Origin: Paratractidigestivibacter sp963605405 | GTDB taxonomy: Bacteria > Actinomycetota > Coriobacteriia > Coriobacteriales > Atopobiaceae | Direction of reading: 5' to 3' | Length of the DNA: 64,000 nt | Assembly (NCBI GenBank): GCA_963605405.1 | Contig: CAVCUP010000008.1 | Span: 38,351-102,350, forward strand | The notes under the pieces: model-generated | Told to the model about the DNA's origin: nothing | What the model saw: only the letters and a program-made list of their open reading frames with translations | The model's database searches: none | Shown: piece after piece, positions 52,182-61,660 of the stretch | Numbering within the stretch: position 1 is the stretch's first letter | Layout: each line of letters opens with the position of its first letter | Made by a program: the position numbers and the translations under genes

Positions 52182-52318
52182 AAATCGCCTCCGTGTGGGA
52201 TTTAATTCGAACCCGCCGAGTATCAATAGAACCCGCAAGTCTCTGACCTGCGGGTTCTTTGCCGTAACTTTGGCGGCTACTCAGCCAATCCGAATTAAAT
52301 CCCACACGGAGGCGATTT
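52182..52318. repeat. 137-bp palindromic element, family B, copy 2
   Basis: Same length and direction as the copy at 46883, about 90% identical by eye. Arms at 52182-52210 and 52290-52318; inner hairpin AGAACCCGCAAG...CCTGCGGGTTCT followed by TTTG. It sits between the converging AraC and acyltransferase genes. Confidence 0.9.
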
Positions 52319-52353
52319 TTGGCCGGGAGCCCGGCCCAGCCGCCGCGAGCCGC

Positions 52354-54222
52354 TTATCGGCCGGTGATGGCACGGCGGAGCATCATCACGTAGGCCTCGG
52401 CGCCCTCGGGGCGCACATGCTCGCCGTCGTTCCAGAACCACTCGTCGTGGCCCTCGCTCTCCGCGTACCAGTCGATGACCTGGACATTGTCGTGCTTATC
52501 GGCCACGGCGCGCAGGACCTCGTTGTTGTTGTCCTGGAAGGCGTCGGGGCAGCGGCAGGTGACGAAGTAGACCTTCTTGGACGAGTCCAGGCAGGAGACG
52601 AGCTCCTCCGCCTGCGCCTCGGTGACCCAGCCGTTGTCCGCGATGGACCATACGACTACGTCCGCGTCGTGCCCGCCCTCGACGCAGGCCCGGTAGACGT
52701 CGGGGCCTGCCGTGAGCTGCCGGCCGATCTTTGCGTCCATGAACCCGTTGGGGAATATCTCGTAGAACTCGGCGCTCGCGTCATCGGGCACCGAGTCCCC
52801 GATGAGAAGCACGTTCGCGTCCGTGGCACCCGTGTCCGCGTCGACGTTGAAGCTCGTCTTGTTGATCGCCTCGACGGCCTCCTCGAACGCCGTCCCGGCG
52901 AAGTAGGTGCCCGAGAGGTCGTACTCCTGGGCGGCTGCCGCCGCCTTCGCGGCCGCTGCGGCCTCGGCGGCGGCCTTCTTTTCCTCAGCGGTCTGGGCCG
53001 CGGTCTCCGGGCGCGCGTCGAGGACCTGCGGGGCGGGGAGGGCGACCGTGGCCACTACTCCCACGAGTGCTGCGGCGGCCACGGCGCGGGCGGGCTTGGA
53101 GAGTCCGAGCGGTCCCGTGCTGCTCGCGCCGCCTGCCTCAAAGAGGCGGTAAGAAACCTCGGAGATGGCCAGAATCAGGGCCATCTCGAGCGCCCAGCCC
53201 CACCAGGTTATCTGGGTCGTGCGGTTCGCCGGGTTCATCATGAGCAGCAGGGGGTAGTGCCACAAATATATGTGCAGGCTCCTCTTGCCAAGCCCCGCGA
53301 GCGGCGCCGAGCCGAGCAAGGCGCCCAAGGGGCCCGTGTCGCGCTCGGTGACGACGCCGACAACGATGGCGGAGAGCAAGGCCGCGAGCAGCAACCCGCC
53401 GCGGTAGGCGAACGGGGAGAAGCCGTCCGAGAGAAGGCACATGGCGCAGAGCCCCGCGAGCGCGGACGCGCCGATGAGCGCCAGCGCCCAGGCGGGGACG
53501 GCGCGCTCGCCGCGCCCCTTGCCCGTGCGCGGCGCGAAGAGGTCCCGTGCCCGCGTGAGCCCGCCGCCGAGCGTCGCGAGCGCGAGCAAGCCCCCCACGA
53601 GGAACTCCGCCGCGCGCGTGTCCGTGCCGTAGTAGACGCGAGCCGTGTCTCCCGCGGGGTCGAAGAGCAGCGCCATCTCGAGCGCGGACGCGAGGGCCGC
53701 CGCGCCCACGGCGAGGCAGATGGGCCTTCTTCGCAACTTGAGCCGCCAGACGGCCATAAGAACGAGCGGCCACACGACCGTGAGCTGCATAAGGACGCCA
53801 AGGTACCAGAAGTGCGTGACGGCCGAGGGCAGGCCCGCCGCGGCGAAGTAGCTCACCTCGCCGACGATGTAGTGGATATTGTCGAGGAAGAGAAGCGCGG
53901 GCACGGCGTCCGCGCGCAGCTTGGCCACGAGCCCCGGGGAGGCGAGGCGCGCGACCGCGCCCGTTACGCCCACCACCGCCACCATCGTCGGCAGCAGCCG
54001 GGCGACCCTTCTCGCCAGGAAGGCGGGGTAATCGAAGCCGTTCTTGCCGGAGAGCCTTCGCGCGACCGACATCGTGGTCAGGTAACCCGAGGCGACCAGG
54101 AAGACCGTGACGCCGAAGAACCCGCCCGGCAGCCAATTGGTGTTCGCGTGATAGGCGACGACCGCCGCGATCGCGAGGCCGCGAAGCCCGTCGAGGGCCG
54201 CGTTCCTGCGGGAAGAAGACAT
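52354..54222 (-). CDS. OatA-like acyltransferase (AT3 + SGNH domains)
   Basis: 622 residues. The N-terminal acyltransferase-3 domain (about 1-370, ten or so helices) begins ALDGLRGLAIAAVVAYHAN, with FFGVTVFLVASGYL and the RRVARLLP motif. An Ala/Glu coiled linker (about 405-435) leads to an extracellular SGNH-like domain: LLIGDSVPDDASAEFYEIF with the nucleophile Ser, and a C-terminal NDGEHVRPEGAEAY carrying the Asp/His pair. The family O-acetylates peptidoglycan (lysozyme resistance) or other wall glycans. It is monocistronic, with family-B repeat 35 bases downstream. Confidence 0.92.
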   Translation of the reverse strand: MSSSRRNAALDGLRGLAIAAVVAYHANTNWLPGGFFGVTVFLVASGYLTTMSVARRLSGKNGFDYPAFLARRVARLLPTMVAVVGVTGAVARLASPGLVAKLRADAVPALLFLDNIHYIVGEVSYFAAAGLPSAVTHFWYLGVLMQLTVVWPLVLMAVWRLKLRRRPICLAVGAAALASALEMALLFDPAGDTARVYYGTDTRAAEFLVGGLLALATLGGGLTRARDLFAPRTGKGRGERAVPAWALALIGASALAGLCAMCLLSDGFSPFAYRGGLLLAALLSAIVVGVVTERDTGPLGALLGSAPLAGLGKRSLHIYLWHYPLLLMMNPANRTTQITWWGWALEMALILAISEVSYRLFEAGGASSTGPLGLSKPARAVAAAALVGVVATVALPAPQVLDARPETAAQTAEEKKAAAEAAAAAKAAAAAQEYDLSGTYFAGTAFEEAVEAINKTSFNVDADTGATDANVLLIGDSVPDDASAEFYEIFPNGFMDAKIGRQLTAGPDVYRACVEGGHDADVVVWSIADNGWVTEAQAEELVSCLDSSKKVYFVTCRCPDAFQDNNNEVLRAVADKHDNVQVIDWYAESEGHDEWFWNDGEHVRPEGAEAYVMMLRRAITGR

Positions 54223-54579
54223 GTGTGGGCGCTCCGTAAGGTATCCGTGTTTATGCGTTCTACTTTCTTATTGTAGCGTGGGGGAGCGACGGTAATCGCG
54301 CGTCCGGCGCGTCCGGGCTGCGGCGCGCGGCGAGAGGCGCTTTCCCGCTGTGTGCAGCCGGCCTCGCCTGGCCCGCAGCCGGCGCGGGGACCCGCTCGCC
54401 CGCCGGGCCGGGACCCATGACCCGCCGGGCCTGGGGCCTGGCCCGCCCCATGATCGGCTCCCGGCCGCGTCCGCACTGCCCCTTTGGTGAAGCCCCCGGG
54501 CCGTCGGGAATCCCCCTGCGCGTTGCCGTATACTTAGGAATTCGGTAACGGCAGTGATTTCGCGCAGGGAGACCCAGCC
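54223..54579 (+). other. Divergent intergenic region, very GC-rich
   Basis: 357 bases between the acyltransferase and the ABC-F gene. A TATACT at 54529-54534 is a plausible -10 box for the ABC-F gene (no good -35). The stretch 54330-54470 is extremely G/C-rich with GCCGGC/CCGGGC palindromes; no gene is supported. Confidence 0.4.
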
Positions 54580-56574
54580 TTGATCGCACTCGCAGACAAA
54601 GTATCCAAGTCCTTCGGCGGCCGCGTGCTCTACTCGGGCGCGACGCTGCAGCTCAACGCCGGCGAGCGTTGGGCGCTCGTCGGGCCCAACGGCTCCGGCA
54701 AGACGACCTTCCTAAAGATCTTTATGGGTCTCGAGGGCTGCGACGAGGGCTCCGTGACCTTCGCCAAGGACACCACCGTGGGCTATCTCGAGCAGGAGAC
54801 CAAGCTCATGGGCGGCAAGACGGCCCTGCAGGAGGTCGTCGACTCCGCCAAGGAGGTCAAGCACTGGGAGGCCCGCGTCTCCGAGCTCGAGCACGCGATC
54901 TCGAGCGCCGAGGGGCCCGAGCTCGAGCGACTGCTCGAGGAGTACGGCCATGCCCAGGAGCGGTTCGAGCGCCTGGGCGGCTACGAGCTCGAGTCCCGCG
55001 CGCGCCAGATCCTCGCGGGCCTCGGGTTCCCCGTCGAGGACTTCGATAAGCCCTCCGAGGACTTCTCCGGCGGCTGGCAGATGCGCATCTCGCTCTCCAA
55101 GCTGCTGCTTCGCCGCCCCGACCTGCTCATGCTTGACGAGCCGACGAACCACCTCGACCTCGAGAGCGTTCAGTGGCTCGAGGGCTTCCTCAACGGGTAT
55201 GAGGGCGTCGTTCTGCTCGTCTCCCACGACCGCGCGTTCATGGACGCCTGCGTCTCCCATGTGGCCGCAGTGGAGAACCGCCGCATCACCACCTACACCG
55301 GCAACTACTCCCAGTACCTGCACCAGCGCGAGGACAATCTCGAGCAGATGCGCGCCAAGCGCGCCGCCCAGGAGCGCGAGATCGCCCATATGCAGGTCTT
55401 CGTGGACAAGTTCCGTTACAAGCCCACCAAGGCCGCCCAGGCCCAGGAGCGCATGCGCAGGATCGAGCAGATAAAGAGCGAGCTCGTGATCCTTCCCGAG
55501 GGCAACAAGCACATGAACTTCAGCTTCCCGGAGCCGCCACGCACCGGGGACATGGTCATCAGCCTCGACGGCGTGGCCAAGTCCTTCGGCGAGAACCGCG
55601 TCTACGAGGGCGTCGACCTCAAGCTCTACCGCGGAGACCACGTGGCGCTCGTGGGCCCCAACGGCGCGGGCAAGTCCACGCTCATGAAGCTCATCAACGG
55701 AAAGCTCGCCCCCGACGCCGGCGGCATCAGCCTCGGCCAGAACGTGACGCAGGCCTACTATGCCCAGCACCAGCTCGAGGAGCTCAACGAGGCGAACACC
55801 GTCCTCGGCGAGATGGACACCGTGGCCAAGGGCTGGACCACCTCCGAGGAGCGGCGCCTTCTCGGTGCCTTCCTCTTCCACGGCGAGGACGTCGAGAAGC
55901 GCGTCTCGGTTCTCTCCGGCGGCGAGCGCGCCCGCCTCGCGCTGGCGAAGATGCTCGTCTCGCCCGACCCGCTGCTCATGCTCGACGAGCCGACGAACCA
56001 CCTGGACATCGACTCGGTTGACGTGCTTGAGCAGGCCCTCATCAAGTTCCCGGGCACCATCGTGCTCATCTCCCACGACGAGCACCTGGTGCGCGCCGTG
56101 GCGAACAAGGTCGTCGACGTCCGCGACCACAAGGTCACTCTCTACGACGGCGACTACGACTACTATCTCTTCAAGCGCGCGGAGCTCGAGGCCGCGGCGG
56201 CCGGCGAGGAGCCTCCGGCCTCCGGCAAGCGGCAGCCCCAGAAGGCCGAGCCCTCCGCCTCCCCCGAGCCCGCGCCCGCGGGCCGCAACGTGAAGACGCG
56301 CGAGCAGCGCCGTGCCGAGGCCGAGGAGCGCAAGCGCCGCAACCAGGCCCTCAAGGGCGAGAAGAAGCGCCTGCGCGAGGTGGAGGCCGCCCTCGAGCCC
56401 GCGCAGAAGCGCTACGACGAGCTCGTGGCCCTCATGGCAGACGAGGCCCTCTACAACGATGCCGCCAAGTTCGACGAGTGCATGCGCGAGTACAACGCCC
56501 TCTCCAAACGCATCCCGGCGCTCGAGCAGGAATGGATGGAGCTCACGGAAAAGATCGAGAGCGCCGATGTCTAG
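54580..56574 (+). CDS. ABC-F family ATP-binding protein
   Basis: 664 residues from TTG 54580 (AGGGAGA upstream). There are two ABC cassettes and no membrane segments: Walker A GPNGSGKTT (near 35) with signature FSGGWQMRISLSKLLLRRP and LMLDEPTNHLD; second Walker A GPNGAGKST (near 362) with LSGGERARLALAKML. A charged interdomain linker (about 245-315) and a C-terminal coiled coil of ~100 residues (KTREQRRAEAEERKRRNQ) resemble Uup/EttA-type translation factors. A role on the ribosome, or in antibiotic target protection, is the family expectation; which one is undecided. Confidence 0.92.
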   Translation: MIALADKVSKSFGGRVLYSGATLQLNAGERWALVGPNGSGKTTFLKIFMGLEGCDEGSVTFAKDTTVGYLEQETKLMGGKTALQEVVDSAKEVKHWEARVSELEHAISSAEGPELERLLEEYGHAQERFERLGGYELESRARQILAGLGFPVEDFDKPSEDFSGGWQMRISLSKLLLRRPDLLMLDEPTNHLDLESVQWLEGFLNGYEGVVLLVSHDRAFMDACVSHVAAVENRRITTYTGNYSQYLHQREDNLEQMRAKRAAQEREIAHMQVFVDKFRYKPTKAAQAQERMRRIEQIKSELVILPEGNKHMNFSFPEPPRTGDMVISLDGVAKSFGENRVYEGVDLKLYRGDHVALVGPNGAGKSTLMKLINGKLAPDAGGISLGQNVTQAYYAQHQLEELNEANTVLGEMDTVAKGWTTSEERRLLGAFLFHGEDVEKRVSVLSGGERARLALAKMLVSPDPLLMLDEPTNHLDIDSVDVLEQALIKFPGTIVLISHDEHLVRAVANKVVDVRDHKVTLYDGDYDYYLFKRAELEAAAAGEEPPASGKRQPQKAEPSASPEPAPAGRNVKTREQRRAEAEERKRRNQALKGEKKRLREVEAALEPAQKRYDELVALMADEALYNDAAKFDECMREYNALSKRIPALEQEWMELTEKIESADV

Positions 56575-56872
56575 CGCCTCTCATGACAATCCCGGCAAGG
56601 CCCTCGTGGGCGCGCTGGCGTTCGCCGTGCGCGCCGCCGGCTGGGCGCTCGCGGCGCTCACCGTGGCCGATATCTTCGTCTCCGGGCCCGTCCGCACGGC
56701 GCTTCTCCCCCTGAACAACTTCGTGTCGGGGCTCGTGCCTGCGGTGCTGGCCGGCGCCTTCCTGATCCAGACGCCCTTCGGCGGCGCTTTCCGCGGGGAC
56801 TTCGCTCTTCTCGCCCTCGCGCTTCTCGTCCTCGACTGGGCCCTCTGCAAGGCCGCCGCGGCCTTCCGCTGA
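56567..56872 (+). CDS. Small membrane protein, unknown function
   Basis: 101 residues from ATG 56567, overlapping the ABC-F 3' end by 8 bases. Three hydrophobic stretches: near 18-36 (FAVRAAGWALAALTVADIF), 47-68 and 78-96 (FALLALALLVLDWALC). No conserved motif. Overlap with ABC-F upstream and a 27-base gap to an M50 protease downstream suggest one transcript. Confidence 0.65.
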   Translation: MSSASHDNPGKALVGALAFAVRAAGWALAALTVADIFVSGPVRTALLPLNNFVSGLVPAVLAGAFLIQTPFGGAFRGDFALLALALLVLDWALCKAAAAFR

Positions 56873-56899
56873 GCCGTCCTCTGAACTAGGGAGAAAGTC

Positions 56900-57595
56900 A
56901 TGCTTTCGAACCTCTCGCTCGAGAGCCTCATAGGGATCGCCGCCTCGGTCGTCATCGTCATGTTCTCGGCGACGGTGCACGAGGTCGCGCACGGCCTCGC
57001 CGCCCACTGGTGCGGCGACGACACCGCCAAGGAGGCCGGGCGCCTGAGCCTGAACCCCAAGGCCCACCTCGACGGCTTCGGCTCCATTGCCCTGCCGCTC
57101 ATCATGGCCGTCATGGGCGGCCCCATGCTCGCCTTCGCGAAGCCCGTGCCGTACAACCCGCGCAGGCTGAGGAACCCGAGGCGAGACGAGGCCGTCGTCG
57201 CGGTGGCGGGGCCGCTCTCCAACATCGCGCAGGCGCTCGCGGGCGCCGCCGTCTTCGCCGCCGTGTGGCGCGCGCGGACGGCCATCGCCGGCGCGCTCGG
57301 CACCGCGGGCGCCATCTGGGCGGTGCGGCTGTGCACGAGCTACGTCTACATCAATCTCTCGCTCGCGTTCTTCAACCTGATCCCGTTCCCGCCGCTCGAC
57401 GGCTCCAAGCTCGTGATGCCTTTCCTCAAGGGGAAGGCCCGCTACGAGTACGAGCGCGTCCAGGCCTACGCGATGCCGATTCTCCTCGCCGTTCTCTACG
57501 TGCTCCCGAGCTTCCTTTCCATCGACCCGGTGGGCTGGTTCCTCGACCTGACCGCCGGCAACCTCTACGACCTGCTGCTGCAGGCGGTGATGTAG
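56900..57595 (+). CDS. M50 family site-2 protease-like membrane protein
   Basis: 231 residues with about five to six helices. The zinc motif HEVAHG is near residue 27, and the second motif FNLIPFPPLDGSKL is near 157. It lacks PDZ and CBS domains, as in the short S2P group found before scpA in many Gram-positive bacteria. The substrate is unknown. It abuts scpA. Confidence 0.92.
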   Translation: MLSNLSLESLIGIAASVVIVMFSATVHEVAHGLAAHWCGDDTAKEAGRLSLNPKAHLDGFGSIALPLIMAVMGGPMLAFAKPVPYNPRRLRNPRRDEAVVAVAGPLSNIAQALAGAAVFAAVWRARTAIAGALGTAGAIWAVRLCTSYVYINLSLAFFNLIPFPPLDGSKLVMPFLKGKARYEYERVQAYAMPILLAVLYVLPSFLSIDPVGWFLDLTAGNLYDLLLQAVM

Positions 57596-58486
57596 GTGTC
57601 CTACAAGGTCCGCACGCAGGCCTTCTCGGGGCCGTTCGACCTGCTTCTGCAGCTCGTGACGAGGCAGAAGGTGACCATCGGCTCCATCTCCATCTCCGAG
57701 GTCGCCAACCAGTACCTCGAGGAGGTCGAGCGCATGCGAGACCTCGACCTGGACGTGGCGAGCGACTTCGTGCTCGTGGCGTCTACCTTGCTGGACATCA
57801 AGGCGGCCTCGCTCGTGCCCGACGAGCCCGTCTCGCGCAGGCGCGACGAGTGGGAGGAGGAGGACGACCTCGAGGACATGGACCCCGACGAGGCGCGCGA
57901 GGTGCTTATCGCCCGCCTGATCGCGTACAAGCAGTTCAGGGGCGCGGCGGCGGCGCTCGCGTCGAGAAGCGAGGCCGAGGCGCGCATGCACCCGCGCACC
58001 GCGGGGGCGGACCCCGACTTCCTCGGCCTCATGCCCGACTACCTCGAGGGCATCACGCTTCGCAGCTTGGCCGTCATCTGCGCGGACATCGACTCCAAGC
58101 GCGAGACCTTCCTGCTCGAGAGCGAGCACATCGCGCCCAAGCGGCTGCCGGTTGCGCTCACCATCGCCTCCGTGGACCGCCTCGTCCGCTCCCGAGGCCA
58201 CGTCACCTTCACCGAGCTCGTGGGCGACGACGTGACGCCGGAGGTCGTGGTGGCTAATTTCCTCGCGATCCTCGAGCTCTACAAGCGCGGGCTCGTCCGC
58301 GTCAACCAAAGCGAGGTGTTCGGCGAGATCGACGTCGACCACATCGACGGCGCCGAGGCCTACCGCATCGACGCGACCGCCCTGGCCGAGCTCGACGAGG
58401 CCACGCGCGACCTCGTGGTTGAGGCCGCCGCCTCGGATGGCGTCGACCTCGAGGAAATTAAACAAATCGCAGGTGAGGAGCAGTAA
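57596..58486 (+). CDS. scpA: Segregation and condensation protein A
   Basis: 296 residues from GTG 57596, immediately after the M50 stop. N-terminal SMC-binding part: FSGPFDLLLQLVTRQKVTIGSISISEV; conserved middle DLDVASDFVLVASTLLDIKA; C-terminal winged helix. It is the kleisin subunit of the SMC-ScpAB condensin. scpB follows directly. Confidence 0.95.
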   Translation: MSYKVRTQAFSGPFDLLLQLVTRQKVTIGSISISEVANQYLEEVERMRDLDLDVASDFVLVASTLLDIKAASLVPDEPVSRRRDEWEEEDDLEDMDPDEAREVLIARLIAYKQFRGAAAALASRSEAEARMHPRTAGADPDFLGLMPDYLEGITLRSLAVICADIDSKRETFLLESEHIAPKRLPVALTIASVDRLVRSRGHVTFTELVGDDVTPEVVVANFLAILELYKRGLVRVNQSEVFGEIDVDHIDGAEAYRIDATALAELDEATRDLVVEAAASDGVDLEEIKQIAGEEQ

Positions 58487-59314
58487 ATGGAGAATCTGGA
58501 AACATACGGGTCCGGAGACCTCAAGCCCCTTCTCGAGGCCTTGCTCCTCGTTTCCGACGACTCGGTGCCGGCCACGGAGCTCGCGCGCGCCACGGGCGCG
58601 GCCCCCGGGGAGGTCTCTCAGGCGCTGGCCGAGCTTTCTGCCGAGTACGAGGCCACGAACCGCGGCTTCCAGCTGCGCGAGGTCGCGGGCGGCTGGCGCT
58701 TCTATACCCACCCCGCCTACCATGACCAGGTCGCGGGCTACGTGCTCAGCTGGGATGCGCGCAAGCTCAGCCAGGCCGCGCTCGAGACGCTTGCGGTGAT
58801 CGCCTACCATCAGCCTGTCTCCCGCGAGGGCGTGCGCGCAATCCGCGGCGTGAACTCCGACGGCGTCATCGCCTCCCTTAAGGAGAAGGGCCTCATCCGC
58901 GAGGCCGGGCGCGGCGCAGACCGCGGGCAGGCGCAGCTCTTCGGCACGACGCGCCTCTTCCTCGAGCACTTCGGCCTCAAGTCCCTGCGCGAGCTGCCGC
59001 CGCTCGAGGATTTCGCGCCCGACGAGGAGTCCAAGCGCTTTATCCGCGAGCGCCTCTCCGGGCGGCAGATCTCGTCGACGCTCGAGGAAGCGGCCGACGA
59101 CCTCGCCGATGAGCAGGAGCTCATGGGCGACGACTTCGGGAGCGGGGGCGCGGACGCGGCCGCAGATGGGGCCAACGCGGGAGAGACGAACGAGCCGCAG
59201 GCAGACGACGGTGCCGGAGCCGGCGCACCCGACGCGGCTTCCGGCGTCGCCGTCGGCGCTGCTGCGGGTGAGGGCCCCTTGAGCGGGGAGGCGGGTGCCG
59301 AGAATGGCCGATGA
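58487..59314 (+). CDS. scpB: Segregation and condensation protein B
   Basis: 275 residues. Two winged-helix domains: LKPLLEALLLVSDDSVPATELA and LSQAALETLAVIAYHQPVSREGVRAIRG, then FGTTRLFLEHFGL. An Ala/Gly/Asp-rich tail of ~75 residues after the core is low-complexity and longer than usual (families average ~200 residues). It pairs with ScpA; the 3' end overlaps rluB. Confidence 0.95.
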   Translation: MENLETYGSGDLKPLLEALLLVSDDSVPATELARATGAAPGEVSQALAELSAEYEATNRGFQLREVAGGWRFYTHPAYHDQVAGYVLSWDARKLSQAALETLAVIAYHQPVSREGVRAIRGVNSDGVIASLKEKGLIREAGRGADRGQAQLFGTTRLFLEHFGLKSLRELPPLEDFAPDEESKRFIRERLSGRQISSTLEEAADDLADEQELMGDDFGSGGADAAADGANAGETNEPQADDGAGAGAPDAASGVAVGAAAGEGPLSGEAGAENGR

Positions 59315-60113
59315 GCTCTATCCCATGCGCCTGCAGCGCTTCCTCGCGCGCGCCGGCGTGGCGAGCCGCCGCGGCTCCGAGCGGCTCATGACCGAGGGGC
59401 GCGTCCGCGTGAACGGCGAGGTCGTGACCGAGCTCGGCAGCAAGGTCGACCCCAAGTGCGACGTCGTCACCGTCGACGGACGCCCGTGCAGCGTCCTCGA
59501 GGCACCCTGCTATCTCATGCTCTACAAGCCCGGGGGATACCTCACCACCATGAGCGACCCGCAGGGCCGCCCCACCGTGGCCGAGCTCGTGCCCACAGAG
59601 CGCTACCCGGGGCTCTACCCGGTCGGGCGGCTCGACATGGACACGACCGGGCTTCTTCTCTTCACCACCAACGGCAACGCCGGCCAGGATCTCCTGCACC
59701 CGAGCAGCCATGTGGACAAGCACTACGTCGCGCTCGTCAACGGCATGCCCGACGAGGCCGACTTCGACCGGCTGCGCCGCGGCATCATGCTCGAGGACGG
59801 CCCCGCGAGCCCGGCCGAGCCCGAGCACATCGCGGCGGGCGACCCGCTCTACCGGGTCGTCGCGCCGGGCGGCGCCGGCAAGAACCGCGCCGGCAGGCCC
59901 AACGACGTCGTGGGCCTCACCATCCACGAGGGCCGCAAGCACCAGGTTAAGAAGATGATGCTCGCCTGCGGTCACAAGGTTCTGCGCCTGCACCGCGACA
60001 AGTTCGGCCCGCTCGTGCTCTCGGACGTGGACCCCGGCTCCTGGCGCCTGCTCAACGACGCCGAGGTCAAGGCCATAGAATCCCTTTGCAGGAAGCGCGA
60101 GGGCACGGCTTAG
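59304..60113 (+). CDS. rluB: Pseudouridine synthase RluB-like
   Basis: 269 residues from ATG 59304, overlapping the scpB stop (GTG 59295 and ATG 59325 are alternatives). The S4 RNA-binding domain comes first (MRLQRFLARAGVASRRGSE), followed by the catalytic domain with LYPVGRLDMDTTGLLLFT, where the first Asp is the nucleophile. It modifies 23S rRNA near position 2605. The scpA-scpB-rluB-cmk order is conserved in Gram-positive bacteria. Confidence 0.94.
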   Translation: MADELYPMRLQRFLARAGVASRRGSERLMTEGRVRVNGEVVTELGSKVDPKCDVVTVDGRPCSVLEAPCYLMLYKPGGYLTTMSDPQGRPTVAELVPTERYPGLYPVGRLDMDTTGLLLFTTNGNAGQDLLHPSSHVDKHYVALVNGMPDEADFDRLRRGIMLEDGPASPAEPEHIAAGDPLYRVVAPGGAGKNRAGRPNDVVGLTIHEGRKHQVKKMMLACGHKVLRLHRDKFGPLVLSDVDPGSWRLLNDAEVKAIESLCRKREGTA

Positions 60114-60163
60114 GCCAGGCGCTCCGCGCGCCCGACGCAAGGCGCACGACGCTCCTCTCACCC

Positions 60164-60191
60164 CCAACCACCGATCACCAACCACCGATCA
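60164..60191 (+). repeat. Perfect 14-bp tandem repeat
   Basis: CCAACCACCGATCA occurs twice head to tail between rluB and cmk, ending 16 bases before the cmk start region. It may be a slippage product; no known operator is recognised. Confidence 0.7.
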
Positions 60192-60207
60192 CCGAAAGGA
60201 AACGCCC

Positions 60208-60912
60208 ATGATCGTCGCCATCGACGGCCCCTCCGGCTCCGGCAAGTCCTCCATCGCGCGCGCCATCGCGCAGCGCTGCGACCTCACGTTCCTCGACACG
60301 GGCGCGATGTATCGCTCCGTCGCGGCCGAGTGCCTGCGCACGGGCGTCGACCCCGAGGACGCCGAGCGCGTGGCCGAGGTCGCCCGCGCCATCGATATCC
60401 GCTTCGGTGCCTCGGAGGCCGGCCAGACCGTCTTTGCCAACGGGCGCGACGTCACGGCAGAGATTCGCACGCCCGAGGTCGAGCTCGCCGTCTCGCCCGT
60501 ATCGGCCACGCCCGCGGTTCGCGAGGTCATGGTCGCGCTGCAGCGCAAGGTGGGGGAGAACGCAGACGTCGTCGCCGAGGGGCGCGACATCGGCACCGTC
60601 GTCTACCCCGCCGCAGACGTCAAGGTGTTTCTCACTGCGAGCCCCGAGGCCCGCGCGCGACGCCGCGCCGTCCAGCGCACGGGCGGCAACCTCGCCGAGA
60701 ACCCCGAGGCCACGGCCGACGCCGGCGACGAGGCCCAGATCCTGGCCGACCTCAAGCGCCGCGACGACTACGACTCCACGCGCGAGGCCTCGCCTCTGCG
60801 CCCGGCGGGCGACGCCGTGACCATCGACTCCTCGGACCTCACGTTCGAGCAGGTCATCGACCGTATCTGCTCGCTTTCCGCCGACCTCGCCGCCCGTAGA
60901 AAGGATGCCTAG
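60208..60912 (+). CDS. cmk: Cytidylate kinase
   Basis: 234 residues. P-loop GPSGSGKSS at about 7-15, FLDTGAMYRSVA, VAEGRDIGTVVYPAADVKVFL and an insert typical of bacterial CMP kinases. It phosphorylates CMP and dCMP. GAAAGGA precedes the ATG. The stop overlaps plsC by one base. Confidence 0.96.
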   Translation: MIVAIDGPSGSGKSSIARAIAQRCDLTFLDTGAMYRSVAAECLRTGVDPEDAERVAEVARAIDIRFGASEAGQTVFANGRDVTAEIRTPEVELAVSPVSATPAVREVMVALQRKVGENADVVAEGRDIGTVVYPAADVKVFLTASPEARARRRAVQRTGGNLAENPEATADAGDEAQILADLKRRDDYDSTREASPLRPAGDAVTIDSSDLTFEQVIDRICSLSADLAARRKDA

Positions 60913-61658
60913 TGGCCACCGAAGACACCGAGAAGAAGCCCAAGGGCAAGCTCCGCGCCTTCGCGGGCAACACCTACGACGACTACTACGACTCCGCGAT
61001 GTCCGACTTCCCGTGGACGGCGCGCGTCCTCATGAACATCGTCGTCTACGCCTGCCTCGCGTTCACCAAGCTCGTGTGGCCGTGGAAGATCGAGCAGGCC
61101 GAGCTTCTTACCAAGGACGCGCGCGGCCGCGTGATCATCCAGAACCACGAGTCCATGGTGGACCCCGTCATCATGGTCGTCGTGATGTGGCGCGCCGGCA
61201 TCCACATGCGCATCGTCTACAAGAGCGAGTTCGACAAGATCTGGATCGCGCGCTGGCTCTTCTCGCGCGTCGGCGGATTTCCCGTCAACCGCGGCGCCAC
61301 CGACATGAAGGTCGTCCGCCGTGCCCGCGCGGCGCTGCAGCGAGGCGAGTGCCTGCTCATCTACCCCGAGGGCACGCGCGTAAAGAAGGACGCGGACGCC
61401 GAGGTCCACGGCGGCTATGCCCTCATGGCGCAGCTCGCCAAGGCGCCCGTCCAGCCCACCGCGATCGTCGGTGCCCGCCACCTGCGCTTCCGCAGCCGCG
61501 TCGTCGTGCGGGCTGGCGAGCCCATCGAGTGGTCTGACCTCGAGTCGACCAAGCGCAAGCAGCAGGTGGCCGAGATGGAGACGCGCGGCATGGACGAGGT
61601 CTATGCGCTGCGCGACGCCCTTCGCGAGGCCTATCCCGAGCTCGAGACCAAGGAGTAA
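60912..61658 (+). CDS. plsC: 1-acyl-sn-glycerol-3-phosphate acyltransferase
   Basis: 248 residues from GTG 60912. The HX4D motif is NHESMVDP; GGFPVNR and the PEGTR motif (LLIYPEGTRVKKD) are present. One hydrophobic segment (VLMNIVVYACLAFTKLVW) lies near 37-54. It makes phosphatidic acid, the substrate of CdsA found earlier in the window. The cmk-plsC-ispH order is the common Firmicute-type cluster. Confidence 0.93.
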   Translation: MATEDTEKKPKGKLRAFAGNTYDDYYDSAMSDFPWTARVLMNIVVYACLAFTKLVWPWKIEQAELLTKDARGRVIIQNHESMVDPVIMVVVMWRAGIHMRIVYKSEFDKIWIARWLFSRVGGFPVNRGATDMKVVRRARAALQRGECLLIYPEGTRVKKDADAEVHGGYALMAQLAKAPVQPTAIVGARHLRFRSRVVVRAGEPIEWSDLESTKRKQQVAEMETRGMDEVYALRDALREAYPELETKE

Positions 61659-61660
61659 CC

